Shown here: positions 1-9,004 of the stretch, piece by piece
How the letters are laid out: each line of letters opens with the position of its first letter
How positions within the stretch are numbered: position 1 is the stretch's first letter
NCBI RefSeq assembly: GCF_036327475.1
Contig: NZ_CP132913.1
Location: forward strand, 1,116,001-1,180,000
Direction of reading: 5' to 3'
DNA from: G036327475 sp036327475
GTDB lineage: Bacteria > Pseudomonadota > Gammaproteobacteria > Enterobacterales > Enterobacteriaceae
DNA: 64,000 nt
Program-made: the position numbers and the translations under genes
The notes under the pieces: model-generated
What the model saw: only the letters and a program-made list of their open reading frames with translations
Databases searched by the model: none
Told to the model about the DNA's origin: nothing

Positions 1-1222
1 CATAGGCGGCGTCATCGTTGCGGTTGGCGATAAGCCGTAAATAGGCGAGTGCATCCTTGATTTCCTGGCGCTCGAAAAAGCGCATGCCGCCATAAATTCG
101 GTAGGGTAGGCCCGTTTGCAGTAGCGCTTCTTCCAGCACGCGCGACTGGGCGTTACTGCGATAGAGAATGGCGCAGTTATTGAGCGCCATACCCTGCTCC
201 TGGCTCACCTTGATGCGATTCACCACGAAGCGCGCCTCGTCCAATTCGTTAAAAGCGCAGTAAAGGGTAATCGGTTCACCTTCGGCGCCTTCTGTCCATA
301 GATTTTTGCCCAGCCTACCGCCGTTGTGGGCGATAAGGGCATTGGCAGCCTGTAGGATATTGCTGGTAGAACGATAGTTCTGCTCCAAGCGAATGATCTT
401 GGCGCCGGGAAAATCATCCAGAAAACGCTGGATATTCTCCACCTGCGCGCCGCGCCAGCCGTAAATCGATTGGTCATCGTCACCAACGATCATCACATTG
501 CCGCCATTGCCGGCCAGCATGCGGATCCAGGCGTATTGGATTTGATTGGTATCCTGAAATTCGTCTACCAAGATGTTGGTGAACCGCTCGCGGTAGTGGC
601 GCAAAATATGCGGCTTGTTCAGCCACAGCTCATGGGCGCGCAGCAGCAGCTCGGCGAAATCTACCAACCCGGCGCGGTCGCAGGCTTCCTGATAGGCCTG
701 ATAAATACGCTGCCAGGTCGCCTCCATAGGATTGCCGTAACTTTTCATATGTTGCGGGCGCAGACCCTCATCTTTCTTGCCGCCGATATACCACATCGCC
801 TGGCGCGGCGACCACTGTTTCTCATCAAGATTCATAGTGCGGATGAGGCGTTTCAACAGACGCAGCTGATCCTCGCTGTCAAGGATCTGAAAATCATGTG
901 CCAGATTGGCATCTTGATGGCAGGCGCGCAGCAGGCGGTGGGCCAGCCCATGGAAGGTGCCTATCCACATTCCGCCCTGGCTGGCGCCTACCAAATGTTC
1001 GATACGATGGCGCATTTCCGCCGCCGCTTTGTTGGTGAAGGTCACGGCCATCACCGAATAGGGTGAGCAGTTTTCAACCGACAACAACCAGGCGATACGG
1101 TGCGCCAACACCCGGGTTTTTCCGCTACCGGCGCCAGCCAGCACTAGTAAATTACCGCGTGGCGCCGCCACGGCTTCCTGCTGCTTGTCGTTCAAGCTGT
1201 TGAGGAAATCAGAAACGTCCAT
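1..1222 (-). CDS. uvrD: DNA helicase II UvrD (partial, N-terminal 407 residues)
   Basis: ATP-dependent 3'-5' DNA helicase used in nucleotide-excision and mismatch repair. The frame opens at 1222 with MDVSDFLNSLNDKQQEA, carries Walker A (AGAGSGKT) near residue 30 and superfamily 1 motif Ia (VTFTNKAAAEM), and later EQNYRS of motif III/IV. I read all 407 visible codons and found no in-frame stop, so the gene is open up to the window edge; the remaining roughly 310 residues of a normal 720-residue protein lie outside. A LexA-type box sits about 52 bases upstream. The neighbours yigB and xerC are ruined, so UvrD stands out as maintained. Identification is very secure; integrity of the unseen part is unknown. 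Confidence 0.95.
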   Translation of the reverse strand, partial: MDVSDFLNSLNDKQQEAVAAPRGNLLVLAGAGSGKTRVLAHRIAWLLSVENCSPYSVMAVTFTNKAAAEMRHRIEHLVGASQGGMWIGTFHGLAHRLLRACHQDANLAHDFQILDSEDQLRLLKRLIRTMNLDEKQWSPRQAMWYIGGKKDEGLRPQHMKSYGNPMEATWQRIYQAYQEACDRAGLVDFAELLLRAHELWLNKPHILRHYRERFTNILVDEFQDTNQIQYAWIRMLAGNGGNVMIVGDDDQSIYGWRGAQVENIQRFLDDFPGAKIIRLEQNYRSTSNILQAANALIAHNGGRLGKNLWTEGAEGEPITLYCAFNELDEARFVVNRIKVSQEQGMALNNCAILYRSNAQSRVLEEALLQTGLPYRIYGGMRFFERQEIKDALAYLRLIANRNDDAAY

Positions 1223-1273
1223 ACATAGGTGGCCTTTAACATGCGAATGGAGAATGCCGTCCAGCGACGGATA

Positions 1274-1289
1274 CTGGTCATTTATACAG
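1274..1289 (-). promoter_or_regulatory. LexA (SOS) box upstream of uvrD
   Basis: The minus strand reads CTGTATAAATGACCAG, which fits the LexA pattern CTG-N10-CAG. It sits where E. coli uvrD has its SOS box, 52-67 bases before the start codon. DNA-damage control of uvrD is therefore inferred to be retained, although whether lexA itself survives cannot be seen here. Confidence 0.7.
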
Positions 1290-1301
1290 AGTCAGTGGTG
1301 A

Positions 1302-1964
1302 TTATAGCAAGGCCGTCAGGGATGCCAACCGCGAAATTTCCAGATGCGGTAACAGACGCGCATCCGGCGGCGGCAAAATTACTGTCGCGATCGTTAATCC
1401 AGTAGGCCAGCATCCCGTAGTGAATGGTGCCGTGACATCCGTCTCAAAAATCGTCGCCCATGTGCAGAATATTACCGGACGGTGCATTCAACCGCGCCGC
1501 CGCTCTTGGCGAGACCGCCCGTGTCGGTGCGCACAATACGGCGGAAATATGACGGAATATGACGGAATATGGCGGAAGTAGCCAGTCAGTCCGCCGGCTT
1601 CGTGGGAAGTATTGCCGCTAGTTATCGCTACCAGCAGCCAGCGTACTGTGGGTTTCCACCGGTACATCTATCTGACTGCGCCATCGCAGGACCACCTCCA
1701 TGGCGACATCGGCGCCAACGAGAGCGCCTCGCGCTTGCTGAATTCCGTGTTACGCATCGCCAGTTCGATCGAGCGCCAGCGCCAAAATGACTTACATCGT
1801 GGTAAATCTCCGGCTCGCGCTGGCGCAACTCGCGGCACAACCGTTCCCAGACAACGTAGCGCGGGATTGATATTGCGAAATTGCACCGACTCGTTTCGGT
1901 ATGGGCAATCACCGGCCGATTACCGTAGAGCATATCAGCTCTCGTAGAGGTGATAGAAATGCAT
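1302..1964 (-). pseudogene. yigB: HAD phosphatase YigB, pseudogene
   Basis: Remnant of the HAD-family phosphatase YigB (5-amino-6-(5-phosphoribitylamino)uracil phosphatase, riboflavin pathway). Pieces in different frames match in order: LYGNRPVI near the start, EPEIYHDV and WRSIELAM in the middle, MGDDF followed by ETDVT (the HAD motif IV region), and the C-terminal RLLPHLEISRLASLT. Several frameshifts, stops and an internal deletion separate them. The start at 1964 overlaps the end of the xerC remnant, as in E. coli where xerC-yigB-uvrD are adjacent. A short tandem repeat of a ten-base unit lies at 1540-1574 inside it. Non-functional with high confidence. Confidence 0.85.
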
Positions 1965-1965
1965 C

Positions 1966-2819
1966 AGGTTTCCTCGTTTTGGCTCGTGGGTGCGCGGCAC
2001 TGTACACCGATGCCAGATACTGGAAATCAAGGTGAGTGTAGATCTGGGTGGTGTTGAGATTGGCGTGGCCCAGTAGCTCTTGCACCGCACGCAAATCGCT
2101 GCTCGACTCCAGCATGTGGGTAGCGAAGGAGTGGCGCAGCTTATGCGGATGGACGTGACTATTGACTCCCTGCTTCACGCCCTCGTTCGGCAAAGCGTTT
2201 CTGCACATTACGCGCGGAAATACGCCCCGTGCTGGGCGATAAACACCGCGTCGTTTTGAGGCACGTATTGGTCACGCAGCGCCAGCCAGCGCGTCAACCA
2301 AGCCACGACTGTAGCACCGATGAGCATTTTCGTTCTTTAATTGCCTTTACCCACCACCCGCACTTCGCCGCCGATAAGACAACGTCTGCGCAATTGAGGC
2401 CGACAAGCTTCGCCAGCCGTAGCCCGGCGCCGTAAATCACCTCGAGCATCGCGCGGTCGCGCGGCGCCAGAGGAGGAGGCAGATGCCGGCCGTAGCCCGG
2501 CGCGGAAACACTTCGCACCGGGGTTGCACCCAACTGACCGATGCCCACCAGCCAGTCAAGAAACTGCGCAGCGCGGAAGCCGCAGCGCCAGACTGGCGGG
2601 CTGTAATCCCTGGCGCTTACTGCGGGTGCCCAACGCTCGCACCTGCCTTACATCCACTTGCCGCCATTCCGTAAGTCCCATCTCGGAAGCCATGACGATT
2701 AAGGGTAGCCAACTGCCGAAATAGCTTTCCCGCGTTTTTGGGCCCAGTTACCGTTCCACCCGCAAATATTGCAGTAAGGCATCGACCTGCGGCCAGAGCG
2801 GAGGGTGGGTGTTGATCAT
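1966..2819 (-). pseudogene. xerC: Tyrosine recombinase XerC, pseudogene
   Basis: Remnant of XerC, which with XerD resolves chromosome dimers at dif. The start at 2817-2819 reads MINTHPPLWPQVDALL and overlaps the yigA stop by four bases (ATGA). Further pieces RQLATLNRHGFRDG, VGIGQLGA and VSAPGYGRHLP occur in shifting frames. The C-terminal block at about 1968-2208 still shows HKLRHSFATHMLESS, LLGHAN and TTQIYTHLDF, which hold the catalytic His, Arg and Tyr. At least three frameshifts and internal losses make a functional 298-residue protein impossible. Loss of a Xer recombinase is uncommon in a chromosome of this type. Confidence 0.88.
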
Positions 2820-3520
2820 GCCCGGCTGACCCAGCGTTCCAGAAGGCCCGGTAATAGCGTAGCCAATTGCTGTAACAACACCGTTCCCATCCCGTCCTGG
2901 AAATGCTGGCTGTCACGGCTGGTAAACATAAGCACGCCGAGAGAGCCATCATCCCCGAGCAGAGACATGGCAACAGAGCCCACCTGCCTTGCCTGTGGCA
3001 GCAACAGTAATAACTCCGGGCTGTTCAGCGTGCCTAGATAATGATTGCCCTGGCCGAGACGTTGGATCCGCAGCGGCTCGAACGCGTTGCGCGCCAGCGC
3101 CAAATGCGCGAACCCCGACGGGGCGCCTAGTTGCCACTGATCGCTGAACAGCCGCATATGCGCTCCCGCCAATCCCAGGCTGCGTGCCCAGCACTGCAAT
3201 CGATTAAACAGCTCCTGCAAACTGTCTGTCGCCGCCAGATCGGATTGCAGCCGCAGTAAGCGATTGAACAGCGCCTCATTGGTGCTCGCATGTTCCATCA
3301 AACAGATGATATCGTCTTCCAATTGCTGAATATGGGCACGCTGGCGCCCCAGTTGCCATTCCAAGAGGGAGACGCAACCGCGCACCGGATGAGGCACCAC
3401 CATCTGCTCCACGTTGCGGGCATTGCGGATAAAGAAATCCGGGTGAGTGAGCAGATAACGCACCACCTGTTCGTCATCCAGCGTTTGCGCGCTGTCCGCC
3501 TGTTCGCCGACTTGCTTCAT
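2816..3520 (-). CDS. yigA: DUF484 family protein YigA
   Basis: Intact 234-residue protein, the same size as E. coli YigA (235). It belongs to the DUF484 family, GAF-like proteins of unknown function encoded between dapF and xerC. The N-terminus MKQVGEQADSAQ leads into the family signature LLTHPDFFIRN and a helical segment (RQRAHIQQLEDD, about residues 60-75). The start overlaps the dapF stop by four bases and the stop overlaps the xerC start by four bases, so dapF-yigA-xerC look translationally coupled. It stays open although the downstream partner xerC is destroyed, which argues for a role not tied to XerC, or for decay that has not yet reached it. Function unknown. Confidence 0.85.
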   Translation of the reverse strand: MKQVGEQADSAQTLDDEQVVRYLLTHPDFFIRNARNVEQMVVPHPVRGCVSLLEWQLGRQRAHIQQLEDDIICLMEHASTNEALFNRLLRLQSDLAATDSLQELFNRLQCWARSLGLAGAHMRLFSDQWQLGAPSGFAHLALARNAFEPLRIQRLGQGNHYLGTLNSPELLLLLPQARQVGSVAMSLLGDDGSLGVLMFTSRDSQHFQDGMGTVLLQQLATLLPGLLERWVSRA

Positions 3521-4341
3521 AAATGAATAAATCCGTCATAGATATGAGTGGCGGGTCCTGTCATATACAGTGGATGTCCCGGCCCGCGCCAGCTGATGGT
3601 GAGCCGGCCGCCGGGAAGGTCCACCTGCACCTGTTCCGCCAATTGGCCCTGCGAGATCCCCACCGCAACCGCGGCGCAAGCGCCGCTGCCGCAAGCCTGG
3701 GTTTCACCCGCGCCGCGTTCATAGACCCGCAGGCGGATATGCCTGCTGGTCAACACCTGCATGAAACCGATATTGGCCCGTTCCGGAAAGCGCTCGTGAC
3801 TCTCAAGCACACGACCGAGCGTCAGCACCGGAGCGCTCTCCACGCTGTCCACGGCAATCACGCAGTGTGGATTGCCCATGGAAACCACGCCGCACAGAAC
3901 CGTCTGTTCCGCCGCGCGCATGATATAGGTTTTTTCAGCTTGAGCTGCGCGAAACGGCACCCGTTGTGGGTCGAAATTCGGCTCGCCCATATTAACGCGC
4001 ACCATATCGTCCTTGGTGACGGTCAGCACCATGCGCCCCGTCTTGGTGCTGACAAAAATGTCGCGTTTGTTAGTCAGATTTTTCATGCGCACGAAACGGG
4101 CAAAACAGCGTGCGCCATTACCGCATTGCACCACTTCGCTGCCGTCGGCGTTGAATATACGATAATGGAAATCCAGTTCTGGATCATATGGCGGTTCCAC
4201 CACTAGCAATTGATCAAATCCCACGCCGCAATGCCGGTCCGACAGACGGCGGATCACCTCGGGTGAGAAATAGACATTTTGCGTCACGGTATCCACGACC
4301 ATGAAGTCGTTACCCAGGCCGTGCATTTTGGAGAACTGCAT
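3517..4341 (-). CDS. dapF: Diaminopimelate epimerase
   Basis: Converts LL- to meso-diaminopimelate, the precursor of peptidoglycan cross-links and lysine. The 274 residues equal the usual length. It opens with MQFSKMHGLGNDFMVVD, and both catalytic cysteines are present: VVQCGNGARCFARF near residue 73 and TQACGSGACAAVAVG near residue 217. The ATG at 4341 gives the standard N-terminus. It follows lptM on the same strand after a gap of about 77 bases and overlaps yigA by four bases. The long opposite-strand ORF at 3523-4206 is a shadow. Retention fits continued cell-wall synthesis. Confidence 0.96.
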   Translation of the reverse strand: MQFSKMHGLGNDFMVVDTVTQNVYFSPEVIRRLSDRHCGVGFDQLLVVEPPYDPELDFHYRIFNADGSEVVQCGNGARCFARFVRMKNLTNKRDIFVSTKTGRMVLTVTKDDMVRVNMGEPNFDPQRVPFRAAQAEKTYIMRAAEQTVLCGVVSMGNPHCVIAVDSVESAPVLTLGRVLESHERFPERANIGFMQVLTSRHIRLRVYERGAGETQACGSGACAAVAVGISQGQLAEQVQVDLPGGRLTISWRGPGHPLYMTGPATHIYDGFIHL

Positions 4342-4418
4342 ATCCCACTCCGCTGAGTAGCCGATAGCGCAGCATAGCGCGCCTGCCGACAGGAAGCGAC
4401 TGCGTCCATGATTACGGG

Positions 4419-4634
4419 CTATTCGGTCACAACGGCGGCGCTACTGCCATCATCCCATGGCGAGGCGGTCTGCACCGGAGACTGAGTCGAGGACGGCGTG
4501 GTCGTCAGTTGATGCTTTCGTTCGCTTCTATCTGCTTTGTCAGCTGGCGGGAAATAAAGTGGGCCTTTCAGGCCGCAGCCGTAAAGCCCCAGCAACATTA
4601 ATATCAACGCCGCGTGACACAATTCGCTTTTCAT
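4419..4634 (-). CDS. lptM: Small lipoprotein LptM (YifL)
   Basis: A 71-residue outer-membrane lipoprotein. The signal sequence MKSELCHAALILMLLGLYGC ends in a lipobox (LYGC), and the mature start CGLKGPLYFPP is the family signature. In E. coli LptM assists oxidative maturation of the LPS translocon component LptD. The tail is Ser/Thr-rich and variable. It is encoded just upstream of dapF, as in E. coli, but the cyaY gene that normally separates it from cyaA is missing. Confidence 0.85.
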   Translation of the reverse strand: MKSELCHAALILMLLGLYGCGLKGPLYFPPADKADRSERKHQLTTTPSSTQSPVQTASPWDDGSSAAVVTE

Positions 4635-4767
4635 TTCACCAATTACCTATTGTTCATCCGTCTCAGCTTCCTATCATCGCAGTTGGCATATGAAAAGCAA
4701 CAGCAATTGTGGTTTACAAGCGACGGGCAAAATGGCGGGCGCGGGGAGCGCGTGCTCCGCCGACGAA
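4635..4767. other. lptM-cyaA intergenic region without cyaY
   Basis: In E. coli the frataxin-like gene cyaY lies here on the opposite strand to cyaA. Only 133 bases remain, and in neither frame do I see a CyaY-like sequence. The gene appears to be deleted rather than scattered into fragments. Confidence 0.6.
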
Positions 4768-7317
4768 TTAGCTGCTGCGGGCGTTTTGCGCCGGCGGCGG
4801 CGCGCCATTTTCCAACGGCGTGGCGCACAAATAGGAGAGCACGCTGCTGCGAAACGGCAAGACCTGGACGCGGCCGTCCAGATTCATAATCTGATAGAAC
4901 TGCGGCAAATTGAAATTGATGAATCTCGAACCATAGGTAAACCGGTCGTGGGGTGGGGAGTAGAAGCGGCTGATGTCGCGCACCAGCTCCTCTTTGCTGC
5001 CCCCGCAACGATGATAGGCTTCCACCCGATTGGCTTCATCGAGAATATAGACATTGAATCCGCTATCATCTGTGGTGTCTTCAAAAAAGAACTGGATGAT
5101 GCCTTCGCTGGCGAACCCGTCAACGACCGGCGGCAGATGGATCTGCCCGGCCTCCATCTGGATAGACAACCCGTTCAGTTTATTATTGGAAATGGCGCCG
5201 TAGAATTCCACTGCGTTTTCCAGCTTCTGTACCGAAACGCTCAGACGCTCGAAAAACAGCCCCCAGATCTGTCCCGCCACGCGCACCACCTTGAATCGCG
5301 CTGGATCCTGGCGGGTGCTGGAGAGACGTAGCTCGATACATTCGGAAACCAACTGTTGCACGCGAGTGCGAATAAGCCCGCGTAAATGCTGGCTATAACA
5401 GAATACCTCTATCGTATCCGGCGGCGCGGCGTCCCGATGCATTTTGCCGAGAATGGTTTTCAACGCTTCCAGCACCGCCTGCTCGCCGCTGAAATGTAGG
5501 GCGCGCACTTCATTCCACGAGTTGCGATAGAGTAAATCGATGCTGCCCACCAAACACTGCCGCTGGCCGAAGCTGAAAACATCCAACTCACGGAAATCGA
5601 AATGCATTACTTGGTTAAGTAACATCGCGGTGGGATCGTGTTCGAGATTGACGATAATCGCCAGATGACGGATTTCACACGGGCTATAGAGCGCCTTGAG
5701 CGTCGGCGCAGGAACCCGCAACGGGAAGTGGCCTGCGACATCAGCGATGAGCCCATTCAGTTTATCGCTATTGCAGGTATCGCTACCCTTGATATGCACT
5801 TTGGTCAAGCGAGTCAACAGCCCATTAAACCAGGCCCAGGCCACTAGCTTATTAAGATAGCGGTTATATTCCAGCGGCTGGTGGCTGAGGATGGAATCCA
5901 TCGACGGTGATTGATTATATAGATACCAGCCTGTGCAGTTGACGCGCCCCTGCGGTACGTATATGAACGTCAGGTGCGGTTCCGACAGATCCGGCGAGAT
6001 CTGCGGATTGAGCAACGTCACTTTGCCCGGCAGCACCTCAAAGGCCGCATACAGTTTGCGTGTCAGCACACCGATATCCTGTGGGCTGGCGCTGACGCTC
6101 AAGTTGTTGCGGCAGGCGAACCGGATCAGATTGCGGTAACTTTGCATCATGGCGTCCAGCAGCTCATCGTGCGCTTCACGTACCTTGTCTATCTTCCAGT
6201 TGGCGCGATCGTCCAGCATTTTCAGCCGCGCCTCATCCCAATCCCAGTTGGTCACGAGCTGTGTTAGGATCTCACGCCGCCAAGGGGTACCCGTCGGATC
6301 CTGCGATAATTTTTCACACACCTTGAGATAAAAGCAGCGGCGCACCAAATCCAGCCGCGTCATATCGTTTATTTGCGTCAGGTAGTGCGTCACCTGTTCT
6401 AACATCATGCAATAAGGATCGAGGCCGAAAGACACGATTTCGCCGTCATGCAGCCGCTGTTTAATCTTCATCGCTAGCAGTTCGGTATGGGGATATTCCC
6501 AGGAGTAGGCTTCCAGCAGCAGCGTTTTCAACACCGCCTTATAGGGGGAGTCCATGCTTTTATACAGCTGCCACAGGCTGGCGCCGAAATACTCTTCCGC
6601 GGACAAGGTGCTGAGGCCACCCAAATCTAACCACTCGTTGGGTGTCAGCGCACCACGGGCGTACAGTGACAGAACATATTCGTCGTAATGGGCCTCTTCG
6701 TCCCCCGGCACCATGTTCCACAGGATACGCTTACCACTCATGCGTACGGCGGTGCGATAGAATTCATCAAGCAGTAGGATATGCTGGGTGGAGCCACAGT
6801 CCTCGTCGCCTAAATTACCGCTTTCGTTATGGCGAAAACGGTTTTCATCTATTAAAAAGAAGTTGACGTCCACGCCCTGACGTGTCGCCCACCGCTCCAG
6901 CAGGTGGCACTTGCGCTGTAATTGAGCGCGTTCCTCGTTGTCCAGCCAGGATTGGTGACAAACCCAGATGTCAAAATCGGAATTGGCGTTCTGGCCAATG
7001 GTAGAGGTACTCCCCATGGAGTAAACGCCAGTGATGGGCTGCGCGCCGCTGTCTGGCTCCGCCACCGCCGCGCCGGCTTGGCGGCCGATATCGTCAAGCC
7101 ATGCGCGCTGCGTTTCATTGGGGGAATACAAACAAATGCCATGGGGCACATTACCATCCAGGTAACCCGGAAGCATCGGATGGTGAAAATGTAGTAAGGT
7201 TGGCAGCAGACTGTATACGTATTGAAAACCCGGCCCCATGGCTGCCAACGCGCGATCCACCCGAAGTTGGTTAATCGCATCCAGTCTCTGTTTCAAGGTC
7301 TCGATGTAGAAGTACAA
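4768..7317 (-). CDS. cyaA: Class I adenylate cyclase
   Basis: Makes cAMP from ATP for CRP signalling. The 849 codons match the E. coli length (848). The start is TTG (the plus-strand triplet at 7315-7317 is CAA), as in E. coli, where a UUG start limits translation; the protein opens YFYIETLKQRLDAINQLRV. The catalytic half contains GVYSMGSTSTIGQNANSDFD near residue 100, the nucleotidyltransferase-type G-S...D-x-D motif. The C-terminal half is the regulatory region. No stop interrupts it. It is transcribed divergently from the hemC remnant and has a CRP site upstream. Retaining an intact cyaA among many pseudogenes suggests cAMP-CRP control still matters. Confidence 0.95.
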   Translation of the reverse strand: MYFYIETLKQRLDAINQLRVDRALAAMGPGFQYVYSLLPTLLHFHHPMLPGYLDGNVPHGICLYSPNETQRAWLDDIGRQAGAAVAEPDSGAQPITGVYSMGSTSTIGQNANSDFDIWVCHQSWLDNEERAQLQRKCHLLERWATRQGVDVNFFLIDENRFRHNESGNLGDEDCGSTQHILLLDEFYRTAVRMSGKRILWNMVPGDEEAHYDEYVLSLYARGALTPNEWLDLGGLSTLSAEEYFGASLWQLYKSMDSPYKAVLKTLLLEAYSWEYPHTELLAMKIKQRLHDGEIVSFGLDPYCMMLEQVTHYLTQINDMTRLDLVRRCFYLKVCEKLSQDPTGTPWRREILTQLVTNWDWDEARLKMLDDRANWKIDKVREAHDELLDAMMQSYRNLIRFACRNNLSVSASPQDIGVLTRKLYAAFEVLPGKVTLLNPQISPDLSEPHLTFIYVPQGRVNCTGWYLYNQSPSMDSILSHQPLEYNRYLNKLVAWAWFNGLLTRLTKVHIKGSDTCNSDKLNGLIADVAGHFPLRVPAPTLKALYSPCEIRHLAIIVNLEHDPTAMLLNQVMHFDFRELDVFSFGQRQCLVGSIDLLYRNSWNEVRALHFSGEQAVLEALKTILGKMHRDAAPPDTIEVFCYSQHLRGLIRTRVQQLVSECIELRLSSTRQDPARFKVVRVAGQIWGLFFERLSVSVQKLENAVEFYGAISNNKLNGLSIQMEAGQIHLPPVVDGFASEGIIQFFFEDTTDDSGFNVYILDEANRVEAYHRCGGSKEELVRDISRFYSPPHDRFTYGSRFINFNLPQFYQIMNLDGRVQVLPFRSSVLSYLCATPLENGAPPPAQNARSS

Positions 7318-7410
7318 GACGTCTCGCCTAATTATCCCAGTGTTAGAAAAATCCGTTCCTCCACCTGACCGGCATGGTGAGCAGCAGAATTATTGGCCGG
7401 TAAATGCTGG

Positions 7411-7432
7411 AAACGTGATCAATCTAACACCT
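7411..7432 (-). promoter_or_regulatory. CRP-binding site upstream of cyaA
   Basis: On the minus strand AGGTGTTAGATTGATCACGT closely matches the E. coli cyaA P2 CRP site (core TGTTA-N6-TCACG). It lies about 95-115 bases before the TTG start. In E. coli cAMP-CRP represses cyaA here, so the same negative feedback is inferred. Confidence 0.75.
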
Positions 7433-7611
7433 TACTGATTGACCGTAAAGAAAGTTAAGCTGCCCAGTGAGTATAACACTTTCCCCAACGGCAACTTGTT
7501 ATTCCTTTTTCTCCCTTCCACCTCGCTAGGCTGCCGGTGCCGAAAACTGACAGTGCTTCACTATTGGAGTTAGGGTAGTGGGTGAATTGAATGATAAAAT
7601 CGGTAATGACT

Positions 7612-8400
7612 ATGCAAGACAACCTTCTCAGAATCGCCACCCAGCAGAGCTCTCTGGCACTTTAGCAGGCTGGCCACGTGCGTGATACATTGGCTGGGTC
7701 CCCGGTGGCCCGCGGCGACGTTCTTCTTGATACCCACTGGAAAAGGTGGGCTGTAAGGGCTTCTTCATCAAGGAATCGGAACAAGCGCTCCTGGAACATC
7801 GCGCCGATATCGCCGTCCATTCGATGAAGGATGTCACGGTCTCTTTTCCCGATGATCTGGAGCTTTCCGCACGACGCCTTTGTCAGTTCGCATTACGCTA
7901 ATCTTGACACGCTGCCGCTATGGGCGATATCGACATGGGCGATATCGACACATCAAGCTCGCACCGGCAGTGCCATCTACACGAACGGCGTCCTGATTTG
8001 CAGGTACGCGATCTGCGCAGCAATGTCGGCACGCGATTGGCAAAACTCGATCGGGGCAACTTTGATGCCACCATCGAAACGGCTGGGACTGTGAGGATCG
8101 CATCCATCTAGCCATTTATCCCGCGGACTCGCTGCCTGCTGCGGGTCAAGGAGCGTTGGCATCGAATACCGGCTGGATGAGGTGCCGAGTACCTATCGGT
8201 AGTTAGCCGTGCTCGACGGCGATCAAGTCTGGTTGCGCGCCCCGGTGGGGTCGCCGGACAGCACAGCCGTCATTCGCAGTGAAGGACGGGCGCCGCTGGC
8301 GCAGGCGGAACAGCTCGGCCTGTGCCTGGCTGACGATCTGCTGGATCGCGGCACTTGCGCCATTTTGGCCCAAGTTTACCAAGACGATCCGCCGCAATAA
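7612..8400 (+). pseudogene. hemC: Hydroxymethylbilane synthase HemC, pseudogene
   Basis: Remnant of porphobilinogen deaminase, the enzyme joining four porphobilinogens in heme and siroheme synthesis. Fragments in order are NLLRIATQQSSLAL followed by a stop, TRGDV, KGFFIKESEQALLEHRAD, IAVHSMKDV, then in another frame RRPDLQVRDLRSNVGTRLAK, and a terminal stretch ending LADDLLDRGTCAILAQVY before TAA at 8398-8400. At least four frameshifts and one nonsense codon. The segment holding the dipyrromethane-cofactor cysteine is not recognisable. It faces cyaA divergently, as in E. coli. Confidence 0.9.
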
Positions 8401-8981
8401 GCATCCTCGTCACCCGCCCATCGACCACGGGTGAGCAACTACGCTCACCCCGGCTGACGCAGCAGAGCGTCAGTTGGTCGGCCGAGTTGCACTATTTCGC
8501 TGTGTGGCGCAGCACCGGCCTGCGACTGCATGGTCTAAGCGGACGTCGGTCAGCTACCCCGACAAGGGAGAAGCCAGCGAGGATTTACTGTGTCTACCGG
8601 CGCTGGCGCGCATCAACGGCAAGCGCGCGTTTATCCTGCGCGGCAACAGAGGACGGGATGTACTGAAGGACGCTACGCCATCGCGGCGTGCAAGCTACCT
8701 TCTACGAATGCTGTCGCTGCAACCCGATACATTATGACGGCGAAGAGCAGGGCCGACGCATGCGAGCGCTGGGCATCGACACACTAGTAATTACCAGCGG
8801 TGAAATGTTACAACAATTCTACACTTTAATGCCTTAATGCTATCGCCACACCTGGCTGGTACCATACCGGCTGATAGTGGTCAGCGAACGTTTGGTCATG
8901 CTTGCGCGTCAATTTAGCCGGACGGACATCATCGTGGCGAACGCGGCAGACAACGATGCATTGATGAGCATATTACTCTAA
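8397..8981 (+). pseudogene. hemD: Uroporphyrinogen-III synthase HemD, pseudogene
   Basis: HemD would close hydroxymethylbilane into uroporphyrinogen III. The reading frame overlapping the hemC stop gives SILVTRPSTTGEQLRS, the family N-terminus, but its start codon is ATA (8397-8399) instead of ATG. Later pieces are LPALARINGKRAFILRG and a C-terminal ADNDALM..LL ending at 8981, in different frames. The order hemC-hemD-hemX-hemY is as in E. coli. Given the mutated start and several frameshifts, it cannot make a full 246-residue enzyme. Confidence 0.85.
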
Positions 8982-9004
8982 ATTTAATCACGGAACAGAC
9001 CAAC

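Noticed and set aside
470..1066. 198-codon plus-strand ORF
   Set aside because: It is antisense to uvrD, whose own frame is open and has clear helicase motifs.
3523..4206. 227-codon plus-strand ORF
   Set aside because: Antisense shadow of dapF, no recognisable motif.
4690..5331. 213-codon plus-strand ORF where cyaY might be expected
   Set aside because: Mostly antisense to cyaA; translation shows no frataxin features.
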